Shown here piece after piece: positions 12,011 to 24,699 of a stretch of DNA of 64,000 nucleotides. A program made the translations under genes and the position numbers. The DNA is taken from assembly GCA_008360975.2 (NCBI GenBank), contig CM039188.1:30469944-30533943 (forward strand). Direction: 5' to 3'. This stretch comes from Lichenostomus cassidix. Taxonomy: Eukaryota > Chordata > Aves > Passeriformes > Meliphagidae. The notes under the pieces are model-generated. The model had not been told where the DNA came from. It worked only from the letters and a program-made list of their open reading frames with translations, and did no database searches. The number at the start of each line of letters is the position of its first letter. Within the stretch, counting starts at the first letter, position 1.

Positions 12011-12063
12011 AACACAAACTCCAGCAGCTCCAGCACACCTGAGCAGCTGAGAGGAGGTCCAAG
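12011..12063 (+). other. Exon-like segment with strong splice sites (53 nt)
   Basis: Upstream lies a long C/T tract (about 11937-12010) ending TTCTCCACCCCAG, a strong acceptor. A branch-point-like TGTAACA sits 28 bases before the AG. Downstream the donor is AAG|GTAAGT (12061-12069), a full match to the U1 consensus. Only one frame is open, reading N-T-N-S5-T-P-E-Q-L-R-G-G-P with two bases left over; the other two frames have stops. I recognise no protein from this serine-rich peptide. It could be a cassette exon of a long gene, an exon of a non-coding RNA, or a pseudo-exon, which are common in long introns. Confidence 0.35.
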
Positions 12064-12069
12064 GTAAGT

Positions 12070-15000
12070 TTACACCTTAGATGGTTGAAAACAAGACATA
12101 CAAAATTTTAAGTTTTATCTCCTCGAAGCCACAACCAGCTCTACCTTAAAGGTGGTTGACATGTACCTAAAATTCCACCTGGTAACAGATAAGTTACGTG
12201 TGGGGGCACAGACAGTACTTCAGGGAATGTCATGTTAAATTTCAGAAGATTAAAGAGTTCCATGAGATTCTCAAAGGGAGAGTAAAAAAATATAGCAGCT
12301 GCAAGGAACCTTCACTGCTTTCACTGTGATAGCTGGCTGAGCTCCAGGAGGGAAAGAAATACCTGTTTCCTTGCTCTCTTCTGACATTTCACTCAGTCAG
12401 GACTGTCCATGCACTCAGTAAAAACAGTGCCTGCTTTGGGAGGCAGGGAGGAGGATGCACTTGCTAGATTAGCTCAGAGGTAGCACCAGCTCACAGGCAT
12501 CAAATGTGTGGATGTTGAGAACTTTGTTCTCCTTCATCTCCTCAAGGATTAACCAGGGCTCAAAGTCAGTCCTGGTCCTTCCCAAGAGGAAGAAGTCTCT
12601 CCTGGAGTTGTTAGTTTGCTCTGTGGGTTTGGTTGGTGATGTTTTTTTGAAGCAGAGCCCTGCTCTCAGCCAAGGAGAGCTGTGTGCTGACACAGGGTGG
12701 TGCTGGTGGCAGGAAGGGAACTTCCCTTCCCCTGCCCAAACTGACCAGGGCTTACAGCAACGGGACAGCAGGGGGGCTGCAAGTGAGCAAGGACCCTCAT
12801 CAACAGGGTCCCAAACAGTAGGTTTGATAAATTACTCCAAGGCAAAAGCAAAACCTTTAATGTGTATAGGGAAAGCCTCATTTTTATTCTGCTGCACTTC
12901 AGTTATTTCAGTAGGACTGATTCTGACTCCAAAAGCAGAAATACTGATATTATTCCTAACACCAAAACATAAATGCAGATGAAAAACAACTCGATACAAC
13001 TTTGAAATGACAGAGCCACAAGGACAGACACAGCTTTAACTTATGAAGTGATATTTTAATCAGTAATTTTTTTGAGAACTATGTTGTATTGCTTCAGACA
13101 CTCTCAAAGCAGTTAATTATAATCATTGGCCCAAAATGCTTGCAGTTCAGGGAACTAAACAGGAAGATGGATAGCAGGACATGGCATATCTTTAGAGTAG
13201 TTTAGCCATTTTCTTCCCTTCTATATTATATTAGAGCAAAACATCTTAGGCTGGAAATCTCATTTTAGTGAGTTCTGCAGAAGTAATCTGACAAAGGAAT
13301 ATATTTTGTTAACTCTACAACTGTGTAACAATTATTTTCCCCAAAGGAAAAATAGTCATTAGTCAGTTTAGTCCTTAGGGATAGTTGCATGAATTTAAAA
13401 TGTCTGTGTGTAGACTATGCATAAATATGTATGTATATATTCTGCAGGTATGTGTGTTACGTCCCAATATTTATTTCCCAGGCTGATCATTATTAGTTAA
13501 CTAATTTCTTACAGGTGCCAAATGTAAAAGACACTTTCGTCTAGGTAAAATGGACTGGTTAAATAATCTCTCTTCAAGCTTGAAGTGCAGTATTTACTGT
13601 AATGTCCTACTCCTTTTTAAAGTTCATATCTACTCAGTTATAGGATAAAAAGTTACAATGAATAGCAGGAAAAATGCTTCAGCAATCAATTCAAGAGGCA
13701 GATCAACTAATCATATTCTGACACTCATGTTTCTATGGGTGGTAATTTATTCTGGCAGTAGTTTCTGTGCTTTCTGATGCTCAGAAATAGGTACTGTTTC
13801 TCAGAACATGTTGATCATTCCCCTTTGAAAAATTCATAACCTGTAGGAGCTGAAGGAACCTCACTTTAGAGTTTCAGAAGCTCTATTTCTATTTTAAAAA
13901 ATAAATGACACTTATTAGTTTGAGGCTTTAGGTTGCTTGAATTTTTAGATTTTTTTTTTCCCTCATAAGCAATCCTTATTATCAAATTTCAGCGTGCACA
14001 AAACTTCTGCTCTAAAAATACAAAGTTTCAAAATATATCTGAAAAGGAAAACACAGCCAGACCTTTATTTATGTTTATGCTGGTGAACAAAAATATGAGT
14101 ATGATATAAGCCTGCAAACCACACACAAGAGAAAAACCATCACAGGCACCCAACTTAATTGACAGGGTAGGAAAAAAGGCACCGGCTGCTGTGGAAAGGG
14201 AATAGGCATTTAAATCACATACACATCACGAACCAGTTGTACAAGGGAAGAAAAATGAGAATTTGAGAGTTCCAAGGTCAGCTGACAGCCTGCAGTACAT
14301 CAATTAAATTGCAGAGCCACAACACAGTGAACTCCTTGCTCTGTGTGCTTTCCCAAAGTGCTCCATGGAGCAGGGTGATGCTCAGGCAAGGGATGTTACT
14401 ACAGGTGCTCACCAAGTTTCAGAAATGCTGAAATCCACCTGAGAATATTGTGGGTTATTCCCATCATTTCATGAGGTATCAGTTGAGAAGGCACTAATTA
14501 CTGCTCATAGAGTAGATTCCTGATTACCTGTTGGTGTGTGTTTTGATTCCTCAAATCACTCTAACTACAAGGTGTACAAGATTTCCCCATTTAAATCAGT
14601 GAGACTCCTCAGTTCCTATTATACACACCCTTAATGGTTTCCCTGGATCAGGACTTACTGCAGGAAATAAGTATTAAGTGGTTGCCACATATATCAGCAG
14701 AGGGTTGGCCAGAAACCAAGGATTCTATTTCACACAAAAAATGTCAGGCTTTTGACATTTTCATTCTGAATTTGGAAATGAGAAATATTTTTAGCACAAT
14801 TCTGGAGGGGAAAGAAATTAGAGACTGACCTGAGGAAGTACTTGGAAAGTGTTCCTTCCAGACCCAGCTTGGACTACATTTATGCAAAAAGTCAGTCCCT
14901 ACTCTGCTGAAAACAATGACTTGAACCTTGATGTTGCTTGCAACATAGATCTCTTTGATTAAGTTATCTATTTATCATGGACCCTGAGTTTTAATTGAAC

Positions 15001-17520
15001 ATTTCACTGGGAGCAGAAAAAAAAAAGAGGATTGCAATTGACATTTCTAAAATATCTTCATGTTTTTAAAAAAGACATTACTTTGACCAGCTGCAATCAG
15101 CTGGTACTTTGTTCCTTCATGCTAGTGCTGTGCAGGTAGTAAGTCTTGTACAGATGGAGGTTTAAATCCAGGCTGTCAAAATTCCTGAGAGTATTTCTCT
15201 ATAAATCACCCTTTAGTGATTTTTTGCCATGGGAATTACAACCTCTGTGTGGTCCACATTTGCAGAAAAAGTCACACTGCTTTAGCTACTGTGGTTAAAG
15301 GTAACTCACTGCAACTGAGAGCACCAGAAGTCTGAGATCAACAAGGAGACAAAACCAGAAAGCTGGTAGAACCACAGCAAGGCTTTGATCAAGAGCAAGG
15401 CAGAGTAATTTCCTAATCCCTAAATATTAAAACTTTAGAATAGTCTTAGTCTCTATCTTTGCTTTTTAAAGCTACCAATGAGCTCAGAGAACTTAATTGC
15501 TATTAATGCCATAAATCACTTGTATCATGCCCTAAGTACAAAAAAAAAATATCATATTTCCTCTGTGAGTTATTTTCCAGTAATCTTTAACTAAATATAG
15601 TTATGGTGAAAATAAAAATTCAAATATACCTCTATACAAATTTTATTTTATTGATCTTCATATGCTATTTAAAACAAATTTAGATTTTATGTACCACAGT
15701 TGCTGCATCTGTCTCCTGTCTCTAAAATGTTACTACCATCACCACTTTGAGCAAATGGAGATTATTTAAACCCATGAGTTCACAGGAATCTAGGCAGCTC
15801 CTATTACTTCCTTAAAACAATGTGCTTATTTAATTCAGAATGTAAACATTTCTCAAAAGTTACAGCGTTGGGAGAGGACAGCAGAAAATGCAGATGTTCT
15901 CAGAGTACACCTGGTGAAGGAAATTCCAAAACTAGGACTTCTTGACCCAGAGGCACCTTTCTTCAAACCCTCCATGAGACATAAGTCAAAAAAGAAGCTA
16001 CAAGTATAGAATACTGCAAAGCTGAAGGTTATTTGGGCTCTTGTATATTTTCCCCACTGCAAAAAAAAATGCCAAACCAATGAAAAACTCAGTGTGCAAA
16101 GGTAGGATAAATAATGGGAAAGGGAGTGTGCTCTATTTATTCTATTTCTGCCTTCAGAGTTTCTAAACACTCCCAGAGGAGAGCTCCAAGGGCGAGCATT
16201 CATCACCAGGCCCTGGCAGCAGGGCTCTCTCCAGGAATATTTACAGCTGCAGTAATCCACGGACTACATTAAGGAACTCTAATCCAATAATGATTAGCTC
16301 CCTTTTTCCTCTGGATCCCCATGGCCAGGAGCCACTTGGGCACCTGCTTTAATCACTGCTTTGTTTCTGGCTGCATTGCTTGTTGCAGTGCACAACCCCA
16401 CTTGGCACAGCAGAGCACAAGGTCACTGCTAACTTAACCACCATTTTTGACATTTTTCCATCAAGTTTGTCCCTCTGCCAGTCATGAGCTGGCTCTTGAA
16501 ATCAGATGTTTTTGCATGACAAGCTGCATTGTTGAAATTGAGAGTATGTTTTGTACAGCAGCATTTTTTTCCACATTCTGCTTTAAGAAAAAACTTTGCC
16601 TTTACTCAGTTTTGAATTTAGGCTCCTTTTCCTTTGGTCTCTTAAAATTACCTACTAGGGTGGCTGTTAACATAAACTACCTGTAAAAGCATATAAATTT
16701 ACCCAAAGAAATCCCCCTCACTCTACTCAGCTAATATAACTTTTTTTTTCCCCTGAGAAACACCAAACAGCACCCCTAAAAACAAGCATGCTTCTTTCCA
16801 AAAATTCCGCTCAAAAAACCTATTTTATTCTCAACAACAATGGAACTTTCTTCCTCAAAAATGCTCAGAATTGCATGTTTGCACATTTATTTGTGTTGAC
16901 TCTTGTCTCTGGTCACCTCAACTACAGCATTAACATAGCACCCATGTGGAGTTCTATTTGGAGAATAAAACACAAACTGAGCAAGAATATTCCATGAAGT
17001 GCTTAGGAATTTCCTAGTCTCTTGACTTCACTGTCATTGGAAACAGCAATTTTTGTTAATTTTTAGTGTACACCTATAGAACACCCAAATCTTCCTTTTC
17101 ATCAGCAACCTATCAAAAGTGATCAATTTAAGTGATTTTTCAAGGTTTCCAGCCCCCTGAAGGAGCTGCAGCCTGTGGGACATGCTGGGAGAAATGTTGG
17201 GTCAATGTTCTCCTCCTGCAGCTCACTGCAACTAGTGGATTCACTATAATGGACAATACAAACCACAGTCATACAAAGAAAAGGCAAAATCAGCCTGAAA
17301 AGGATGAATCAATTATAGTTATTTCACCTAGATTGAAACCACTTCTGATCTCTTTGAACATATTTGAAGAACTTCTGAAGGAAGTTGAATCTTAGCACAA
17401 AACAAGAAAAACTAATATGAAAAGTATGAGGTTTTCAGACTTGTTGCATACATAAAATCAGAACTTGGCATTTAAAATGGAATTGTATTACTTTTCTACT
17501 ATAATTCTGAAATTAAAATA
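12070..17520. other. Non-coding stretch, no gene seen
   Basis: This is 5.4 kb of AT-rich sequence without a recognisable exon, RNA gene or young repeat. T-rich tracts occur at about 13951-13960 and 16741-16749, and an A tract at about 15540-15549. The largest open frame (minus, 15853-16260, 135 codons) has a membrane-like, aromatic-rich middle of the sort produced by AT-rich DNA and no conserved motif. A frame of 158 codons at 12506-12982 on plus is equally uninformative. Confidence 0.65.
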
Positions 17521-17524
17521 TCTC

Positions 17525-17551
17525 TAACATGAATTAATACCATTCATGTTA
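17525..17551. repeat. Perfect 10-bp inverted repeat (hairpin)
   Basis: TAACATGAAT (17525-17534) pairs perfectly with ATTCATGTTA (17542-17551) across a 7-base loop. It is followed at once by tandem TTAA/TTAATTAA units. It is a local structure in AT-rich DNA, and I see no element boundaries around it. Confidence 0.85.
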
Positions 17552-17559
17552 ATTAATTA

Positions 17560-19208
17560 ATAATCAGTTTCTACATTTCATAGTATAAACACATTCAGAA
17601 AATCACCTTTATGAGCCAGTCTAGGAACTTTCTTCCTGCTTTGCTAAAACTTAAATTCTTCAAGCAGATCAGGTGTGTTATGTATAACATTGTCACTGAA
17701 GTTTGCTAGTTCACCACCTCTTTTACACATCTGCATTAGCAGAAATCGCTTCTTTTAAGTCATGGCTGTATAGGTCTGATTTTTTGCATACAGAAGCAAC
17801 TTCAAAATACAAAACTTAGTTTTACCTAATATTCATTTGATAGCTTGATGGACTATGCATTTGAAAGTCAAATGCCAATCCATTTCTTTTACAATCAAGT
17901 CCACGTTTAAAAAATGTTATAGATTATTTGCAAGGAATTAGAAAAGGAGCCTTCTGCTATCATTCAACAGGAACCAATTTATTTCATTAAATAGAAATCC
18001 ACATTTCCATCCCACTGTAAGTCTGAAAACTCAGCTAAGCATATCAGTCTTCATTTCATTATGATGCTTTGATTTTAACAGCCACAGATGTTTGGAATAT
18101 TTGGAACAGAGCCACTCAAACTAAAGCAATGTCATTCACAGACTACATAAATAGTCTTTATGCAGCTTCAGTACATACAGAACTTCATGATGGTATCTAC
18201 ACAGAGAACTAAATAGATACAACTGAAATAAGACAGAAAAGACTAGTTTTTATCAGGCCTGACTTCTGTTTTATCACATTGACAGGTTTTGAGAAGTGTG
18301 TGTGTTACAGGAGACTTCTCCATTGGTCTGCTCAAGATACCAAGATTTCTAGGAAACAGAAATTTTATGTTACTGGGTGTTGTTACAAAGGCATTCTGTG
18401 TATTCACTGCATCTTATAGGATATAAAACACTGCTTGAGATACCTTTCAAATGTAATTTCAGGCTCATTATCAGCTGCCTTTGTTCCACAGACACTGTTA
18501 TCTTTTGAGTCTACTGATAATTGCTTCTGACTTGAACAGACAGATCATTTCTGATCGATTCCAGTTCTGACATGTTCTGATTTGGAAATAAACTTGAAAG
18601 AAACTTCTCAACAGAATGAAAATTGTGTTCATTCAGCTCTACATTGAGAAGGAATTGCTTAAATAGAAGATTACATGTTGTAGAAATGCTCTACTATTCC
18701 ATAAGGATAGAAATTAATAAATTGAATAGATATATACAGGTAGGAAGGTCTTATCATGAGCTTAAAAGACAGAACAAAGGCACTCGAAGTTCAAAGAAAG
18801 TGAAAGCATACTTGTGAGGTAGGAAATAAACCTGAACCCTTTTTATGTAAAAACACACTCCTATAGTTCTCCTGTTAGTTTTTACCTGCTTTGAGGGATT
18901 TGCGTAGAAATTTCATGTATATGACATACAAACTCTGCATTACCAGTGACCAGTGACAATAATTCTGGTCAAAGAAGACAAGTCACAAAATTGCACCAAC
19001 AGACAGTGCCACTGTTTTATAAAGGTTATTTTATACTATCTCTGATTTTTCAGGACATTCTTCCAACACAAGCAAATTCTGTTCAAACATCACCTCCAAA
19101 TTTCCTAAGCATATTCTCTATTCCACCAGCCAACCTTTTTATTAAAACACTGGATAGGGCTGGAGCATCAAAGCCAGAGATGCTACATCATCAATTTTAT
19201 TATTCTAG
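17560..19208. other. Non-coding stretch, no gene seen
   Basis: AT-rich unique sequence with frames of at most 89 codons and no motif. The 3' end, CATCATCAATTTTATTATTCTAG, is a moderate splice-acceptor-like sequence and is treated with the next entry. Confidence 0.6.
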
Positions 19209-19318
19209 GCACTAAGAAATAAGCTAAAAGTCCCTCATAAATTCAGTGAAAAATGCAAATTTTGAACTAAACAGCTTGTGTGTGCAAGAAGACACAAAAA
19301 GGCTGCTCAGACTTACAG
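19209..19318 (+). other. Exon-like segment with consensus donor (110 nt), non-coding
   Basis: The donor is ACAG|GTAAGTAC (19315-19324), a complete match to the consensus. The nearest plausible acceptor is TTATTATTCTAG, ending at 19208. All three frames contain stops, so it could only be a non-coding exon. The donor lies in a palindrome (ACTTAC-AG-GTAAGT), so the same bases also read as a weaker donor on the minus strand, which lowers confidence in the strand. A pseudo-exon is quite possible. Confidence 0.2.
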
Positions 19319-20010
19319 GTAAGTACATTTTCTGACTATATCCTCACTGCTTAATACCTGTTGCTTTTTAACCACAGCTTAATGGAAATCCAGGAGCACA
19401 CCTGCAGAAACACTGACTCCTCCTCCCAGCACAGAGCACAGGGGATCCCCAGCAGGTTCAGAGCAGCACAACAGCACCAAGCTCCTGCCAGGAGCACACA
19501 AATACGTGCTCTGTGCTGCTCCAACAGCATGTTTACCTCAGGCACCTTGCTAATTTGTACAATCCCCAGGCACTTGTCAGGTAACACAATTTTACACATT
19601 TGTGAGCTAACTCAGAGCCCCAACACAAAAATGCTGTGTTAAGGAACAGAACACTTTTTGTAACACTCCCAGCAGGCACTGAGATTGGCAGGAAAATGCT
19701 GGTACCTCCTTCTTTAGAGTAGAACTTCCCTGAAAAATTATGTTCTGTTGTGAATTTTCCTTCTCTAAAACAGACCACTTAAAAGGTGGAACATATAACC
19801 ACAAAAGGAATATACAACTATTCCAGCCCAGGAAAGCTGGTAACAAAATCAGAAAATTCCTTTGCACACTCACCTGTGGGAATGGGCTAGAAGCCTGAGA
19901 GGTAGTTTGTTTTAACCCTACTCATCCTTGTTGCCCAGCTCAGGCTGTTAGTCATCTGCTGCTGGCTACCAAAGTTTAACAAGCTTCTCAGCATCGACAG
20001 AATTATGTCT
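19319..20010. other. Non-coding stretch; minus-strand splice-like junction inside
   Basis: No gene is recognised. A moderately GC-rich patch (19385-19520) gives overlapping open frames on both strands with no motif. On the minus strand, CCATTCCCACAG|GTGAGTGTG (boundary 19874/19873) combines an acceptor-like and a perfect donor-like sequence; see findings. Confidence 0.55.
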
Positions 20011-20019
20011 TGTTCTCAG

Positions 20020-20175
20020 CAGAATCAGATATAATGAAGTTGCTCATTAAAAATAATGAGCTGCTTTAGTAATGAGCCCTGATGTACAGCTTTGGTCTGT
20101 GGAATATCTTATTTTCAATTGAAACATAATTAGATTCAATTGAGGTCCCCAAGTTGGGATATTAAAGGTAACCGC
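20020..20175. promoter_or_regulatory. TAAT-rich palindromic block, possible enhancer
   Basis: The perfect palindromic hairpin GCTCATTA-AAAA-TAATGAGC spans 20042-20061. A third TAATGAGC lies at 20070-20077. The palindrome TCAATTGA occurs twice, at 20115-20122 and 20136-20143, exactly 21 bp apart (two helical turns), with CATAATTAGA between the copies. The dense, regularly spaced homeodomain-type cores suggest cooperative factor binding. Function and conservation are not shown by sequence alone. Confidence 0.35.
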
Positions 20176-20179
20176 AAAA

Positions 20180-23100
20180 ATCACACTTAATTATGAAAAC
20201 TGAATACTCTGAGACTTTCAAAGACTCCCTGTCTAATACCTATAGTGTTGAAATATTGGTAAATATTAGTTAAAAGAAATTAATAATGCCAAAACTATTG
20301 AGTAATACTGCTTAATTGGTTATAGAATTAGTGTTACAAGACTCAAGCCATTACATTTACACACAACTGCCTGAGGACAGTTGTTTACATGTTCAAAGAT
20401 AATGGCTGGAAATTCAGCTCTGTTAAACTCAAATGGTTTCCACTGACACCAGTAGGAATTGAGGAAGCCTGACACTGATAAAATCCATCCAGGCTATTAA
20501 TTTATGCACAGAGTTAAAAATTTCTCTTGGTGCAGAGTGCATAAAGTTACAAGTATTCCAGCCTTAGGACGAGAGCAAATATCCACCCTTAAAATCCTTA
20601 AATATGGTCTGTGAACCTCACTACAAATATCTGTGTAATGCACAAGATAATCAGTTAGCATTCCCAGGGAGAGAAACCTGTCAGATAAAAAACTGGTAAC
20701 AGCAAATTCCCTCTGACATTCAAGCATTTCTGCAGCCTCCTGATTTGAAGGTGCCACTGTCCCACTGCACAAAATAATGCACTGCAACTCTCCCAAACCA
20801 TTAAGTGGTTTCACAAAGGTCATTTCTCAGTGCTGAAAAAAGGAGAGATCTCATAATGCGGGCCAATAATATAATATTCCTAAATATTTGTATGACCAAC
20901 AGAAAAAAATTCTGTCCTCAAGTAGGTTGGTCATTCTTATCTCCCACAGTGTCTGTATTGTTCAGCTAAAACTATTTGGGAAAGAAAGAAGAAAATAAGA
21001 AGCCAGTAGAAAGGCAGGAAAGCTGGAATAACTGCTTAAGACAATTTAAAAATTTATTTCCTTTTTTCCCTTGTTTGCAAATTTTCTTGTAATTGTTTTA
21101 AGCCTTTTAAAGTTAGCAACGTAGTCACAATTTGATACAGCAGGCAAAGACGTAAGCACCCCTACATAATTTTGAACATTTTATAAGGGTGTTTTTACTC
21201 TTTATGTGGTGGACTTTAATTATGACCTACAAAATGTACAGTAATAGAAAATGCAATTTTTCCCTTCTTAATCTTCATTTTTCAATCTTCTGCTTTTTAA
21301 TCATTTGCTTCATTGACCACTTACTTGGTTAATTTCACTGAATTATTACACTGAACCACAGAATATTGTACTTTTATCGGTGAGCTTAGAAAGCTAGCTC
21401 ATTATAGAACTTTAATAACTTTAAAATAGACTTTTGCTTTAGCCAGGAAGCCTCATAAAAGTGTTCTACTACATTTACCATGGATTGGGTGGCAGACCTT
21501 GCTTTTTTGTAGTAATTGAATTTTTTTTTTAAATTTTAAATAAAAATCACCGTGTATTGTTACCATCACATACATCATTACAATGCAGAATGAAATAAAA
21601 GCCTCAGATTTTTGGATACACAGAGTCACCCTTGGAAAGGTTCCCCAAGATTTTCATGTTTCCATATCACCTTTATTTTTTGGTCAGGCTGTGCCTAGCT
21701 TAGCCACTGCCCTGAGTACATCAGATTATGTCCAGACTCAGCCAACTCCCAGAAAAAATGGTTGCAGAGAGTTTCCAAGGCTCCTTGAGTAGCACTGCAC
21801 AGGGGACAGGCAGAGCAGGAGAGCAGTGGGAAGCAAAGGTGCCTTGGGAAAAGCAGATATTAAACTGTGGCAACATGGAAAGAAACCCTCGGGCCTGTGT
21901 GACAAAAATCAAGGCCTGCAAGGAAAAAAGATCAAGTGAAAGACCTTGGAAGAAGATAAAGACTGACAGCGTGTTAGGAAGGGAAAGACAATTCTGCCTT
22001 GCCTTGCAAGGAGCAGAGCTTCAGGCGATAGCAGCAAGCGTTTATGCTGCAGGTAGTGGGGGAAATGGGGATCTGAAGGGAAGAGAAAACAAGGAAAAAT
22101 AACCAGAAGGTACAAGCATCTCCAAGAACCTTGGAGCAGCCTCAATGGGGGCTCCAGCTGCAGAGCAAGAGAGGAGAAGAGCAAGAGTCTGTCATGGAAA
22201 GCATATGGGAGAAAATAAAACATCTCTTAAAGCAACACTTTAGGAGATGTAGAAGATGCAAACTTCTTTCCTGTTCCCACCCTTAGCAATGCAGGCATTT
22301 GGCAAGAGAGCAGAAGTTATAAAGGATTTCAGTGAGGATATTTGCTCAGGGTGGTCTGTGGCAGTGGTGTGTGCTGAGGCAATGCAATCATCAACTCAAC
22401 AGTCACACTTGTAGTTGAGCAAAGATCTGATCTTGCACATGCAGCCTCTGCACTGCTCCACTCCTCAGCTCCAGTTACCTCTTCTTTCTATTGCAGTGAC
22501 CCTAATCTAAATAAAATAAGCCCTAAACCACGACCAGGTAAAGAACAACTTGCCAAGAAACAGACCAACAGTCCTTATAGCTCCATTTCTCCCTGTAGGT
22601 AAATTGTTTACCACCTCTAAATGGTTGGATTCTCACTAAATACCTTCTCCCCTCCAAACTCACCATAAGCTGAGTTTCACTAGTTATCCCCAATTCATCA
22701 ACTACAATTCACGTGTTTTCCACTGAGGTTTTACACTTTTTCGGAATTTTTGTTATACAGCCATTGGGTTTTGCTGTTACAAGTTTGTGAAACTAATGAT
22801 AACCAAATACAGAGACTCCAGAATTACTGCAGCTTGAAATGCCTGTGTGTATATAACACTTTAAAGTTTATGTCATAATATACATCATGTAGTAGCTGGC
22901 TGTAATGAATAGTTATTAACAGAGAAAAATTGCACCAGGAGGCATTGCAAATCACAGTTACAGTTAGCATTAAAATTAAATATTCCAAAAGTTATTCTTA
23001 AAATATACATAATATATTTCTCAGAAATATATATTTTATTGTTAAAGAGAACTGCTTGGGTTTTAAGATTCATATTTAGCATTTCCTAGTTCAGAGAACA

Positions 23101-24695
23101 GTGAAGGAGCTACAATTGTGTTTTATTTTAGTGCTGCTTTTCCCTTTGGCAGACAAATTCCCCAGGCATTAGAAGACAGAAAGCACTAAAACCTCAGGTC
23201 ATCTTCAAACAGAAAATAATAAAGGGGGAATTTAAGAGGTATAATAGACCAAGGCAAAACAGGAGTTCAGACTCATGGCAGTAGCACCAGGCAGCTCAGT
23301 GAAGCACTGTGCTGCTCTCAGTTCAGAACTGAGGCTGTAACTGGATTTTCTCACTATTAGGCTCCAGGTAATTATCCACCTCCCTGCAGGATCTAGCAGC
23401 TCAGCCACAGCTTCACTCTGCCCGATTGCAGCTCCAAAGCTGGGCTGTTAACTAGCTCACAAATCTATGTGTGGCACTCCAAAGCACAGCATGGACCACG
23501 GGCAAGCCCAGAGTTTGGCAGGTTTTGAAAAGCAGCAGCCCTGGGCAAGCTCAGTGCAGCCAGTGTCACCCTCTGACCCCAAAACTTGAGGCCACAGATG
23601 AGTTTCAGTTGAGAACCACCCAACACAAGAATTTCATGGCAATCAGGCTTGTTTCCAGACAAATTAAGAGACAGTTTTTGCTTTCAGCAGTTCTGTACTA
23701 CAACTGCAGATTTAAATGCAATTTCCCTTTAATTTTTTTTTTCAATTTCTAAAGAGTCATTGAAATACTCATACAGTTATATAAATGTGCAAAACTTATC
23801 AGAGACCTGACAAAAGTAGTGCTAAGCCAGCAGCTTTCTAGTAACCAGAAAACTATTGGAATTTATACAGCCTTCAAAGTTAGAGCTGGATCACACAGAT
23901 CTCAGGTTAAATCTTGAGGAGGTTGAGGGTCTCCTTTTGTGTGAAACCCCAGCAAACCTCACCATTCACGTGGGGCTAATCTAACTAAATTATTATATAA
24001 CTGCCAGAGGAAAGGTCAAGTAAGATTACCACTAAAGCAAATTCTGATTTGTCTGTGTTCTATTCAGATTCTTTTATGTCACATCTTTATTAAAAGCACA
24101 GAGTAGCAGTGGGATCATCGTAGCCATGCAGTTAGAGCTATTGGTCACAAAATAGGTTTTAAAAAGGTGTCACTAGCACAAGAGCACAGAAGAGAAGAGC
24201 TCTCAAAACCCTGAAGGTTCAAATGTCAGAACTCCTGACATGAGATAAAGCTGCCCTCTGAAACTGCAGCATTAATGCATTTGTCAGAAAATACAGAACT
24301 GAGAGAGAACATATTGGATCTTTTGGCTGACTTGGCAATTCACAGGGTTCTAAATGGCCCCACTCATTTGTGGGCAAGTTATTTCATTAAAGTGTTCAGA
24401 TATCTGCAAACCTTTATATAACTTTATGCTGTTGATCAAATATTGGAAAATATAAAAGCATTTTCAGTGGGATCATTATCCTGAAAGCAATAGTCCATGT
24501 TCTTCTCAGCATCTTCTGACTAAATACAGCTGGGGCAGAATTGCACTGAGCAGCAGAATTTGGAAACCCAAATGATACACCAAATAGTTTCAAAATTCAG
24601 TGGCTCCCAACTCAGTGCTGTATTCTGAGATCACTCTCTAACCCACAGGCAGTCCCATAGCAATACAGCAGTCCAGAATCTGCAAATAATTTTAA
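20180..24695. other. Non-coding stretch, no gene seen
   Basis: No recognisable gene. The segment 21780-22230 is purine-rich and less AT-rich than its surroundings and holds an open frame of 124 codons (plus, 21728-22102). That frame is rich in K, R and E, as expected from purine-rich DNA, and shows no domain. The remainder is ordinary AT-rich unique sequence. Confidence 0.6.
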
Positions 24696-24699
24696 AAAA

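Noticed and set aside
11481..12050. Longest open frame in the window (189 codons, plus)
   Set aside because: The peptide has no family motif and mixes AT-derived aromatic/aliphatic runs with a serine/proline tail from the pyrimidine tract. One frame of this length is only mildly surprising in 64 kb over six frames. It also runs straight through the strong acceptor at 12010.
15853..16260. 135-codon minus frame
   Set aside because: No domain, codon bias or splice context; the hydrophobic middle follows from base composition.
21728..22102. 124-codon plus frame rich in charged residues
   Set aside because: It lies in a purine-rich stretch, which by itself yields K/R/E-rich open frames. There is no homology I recognise and no clear splice bounds.
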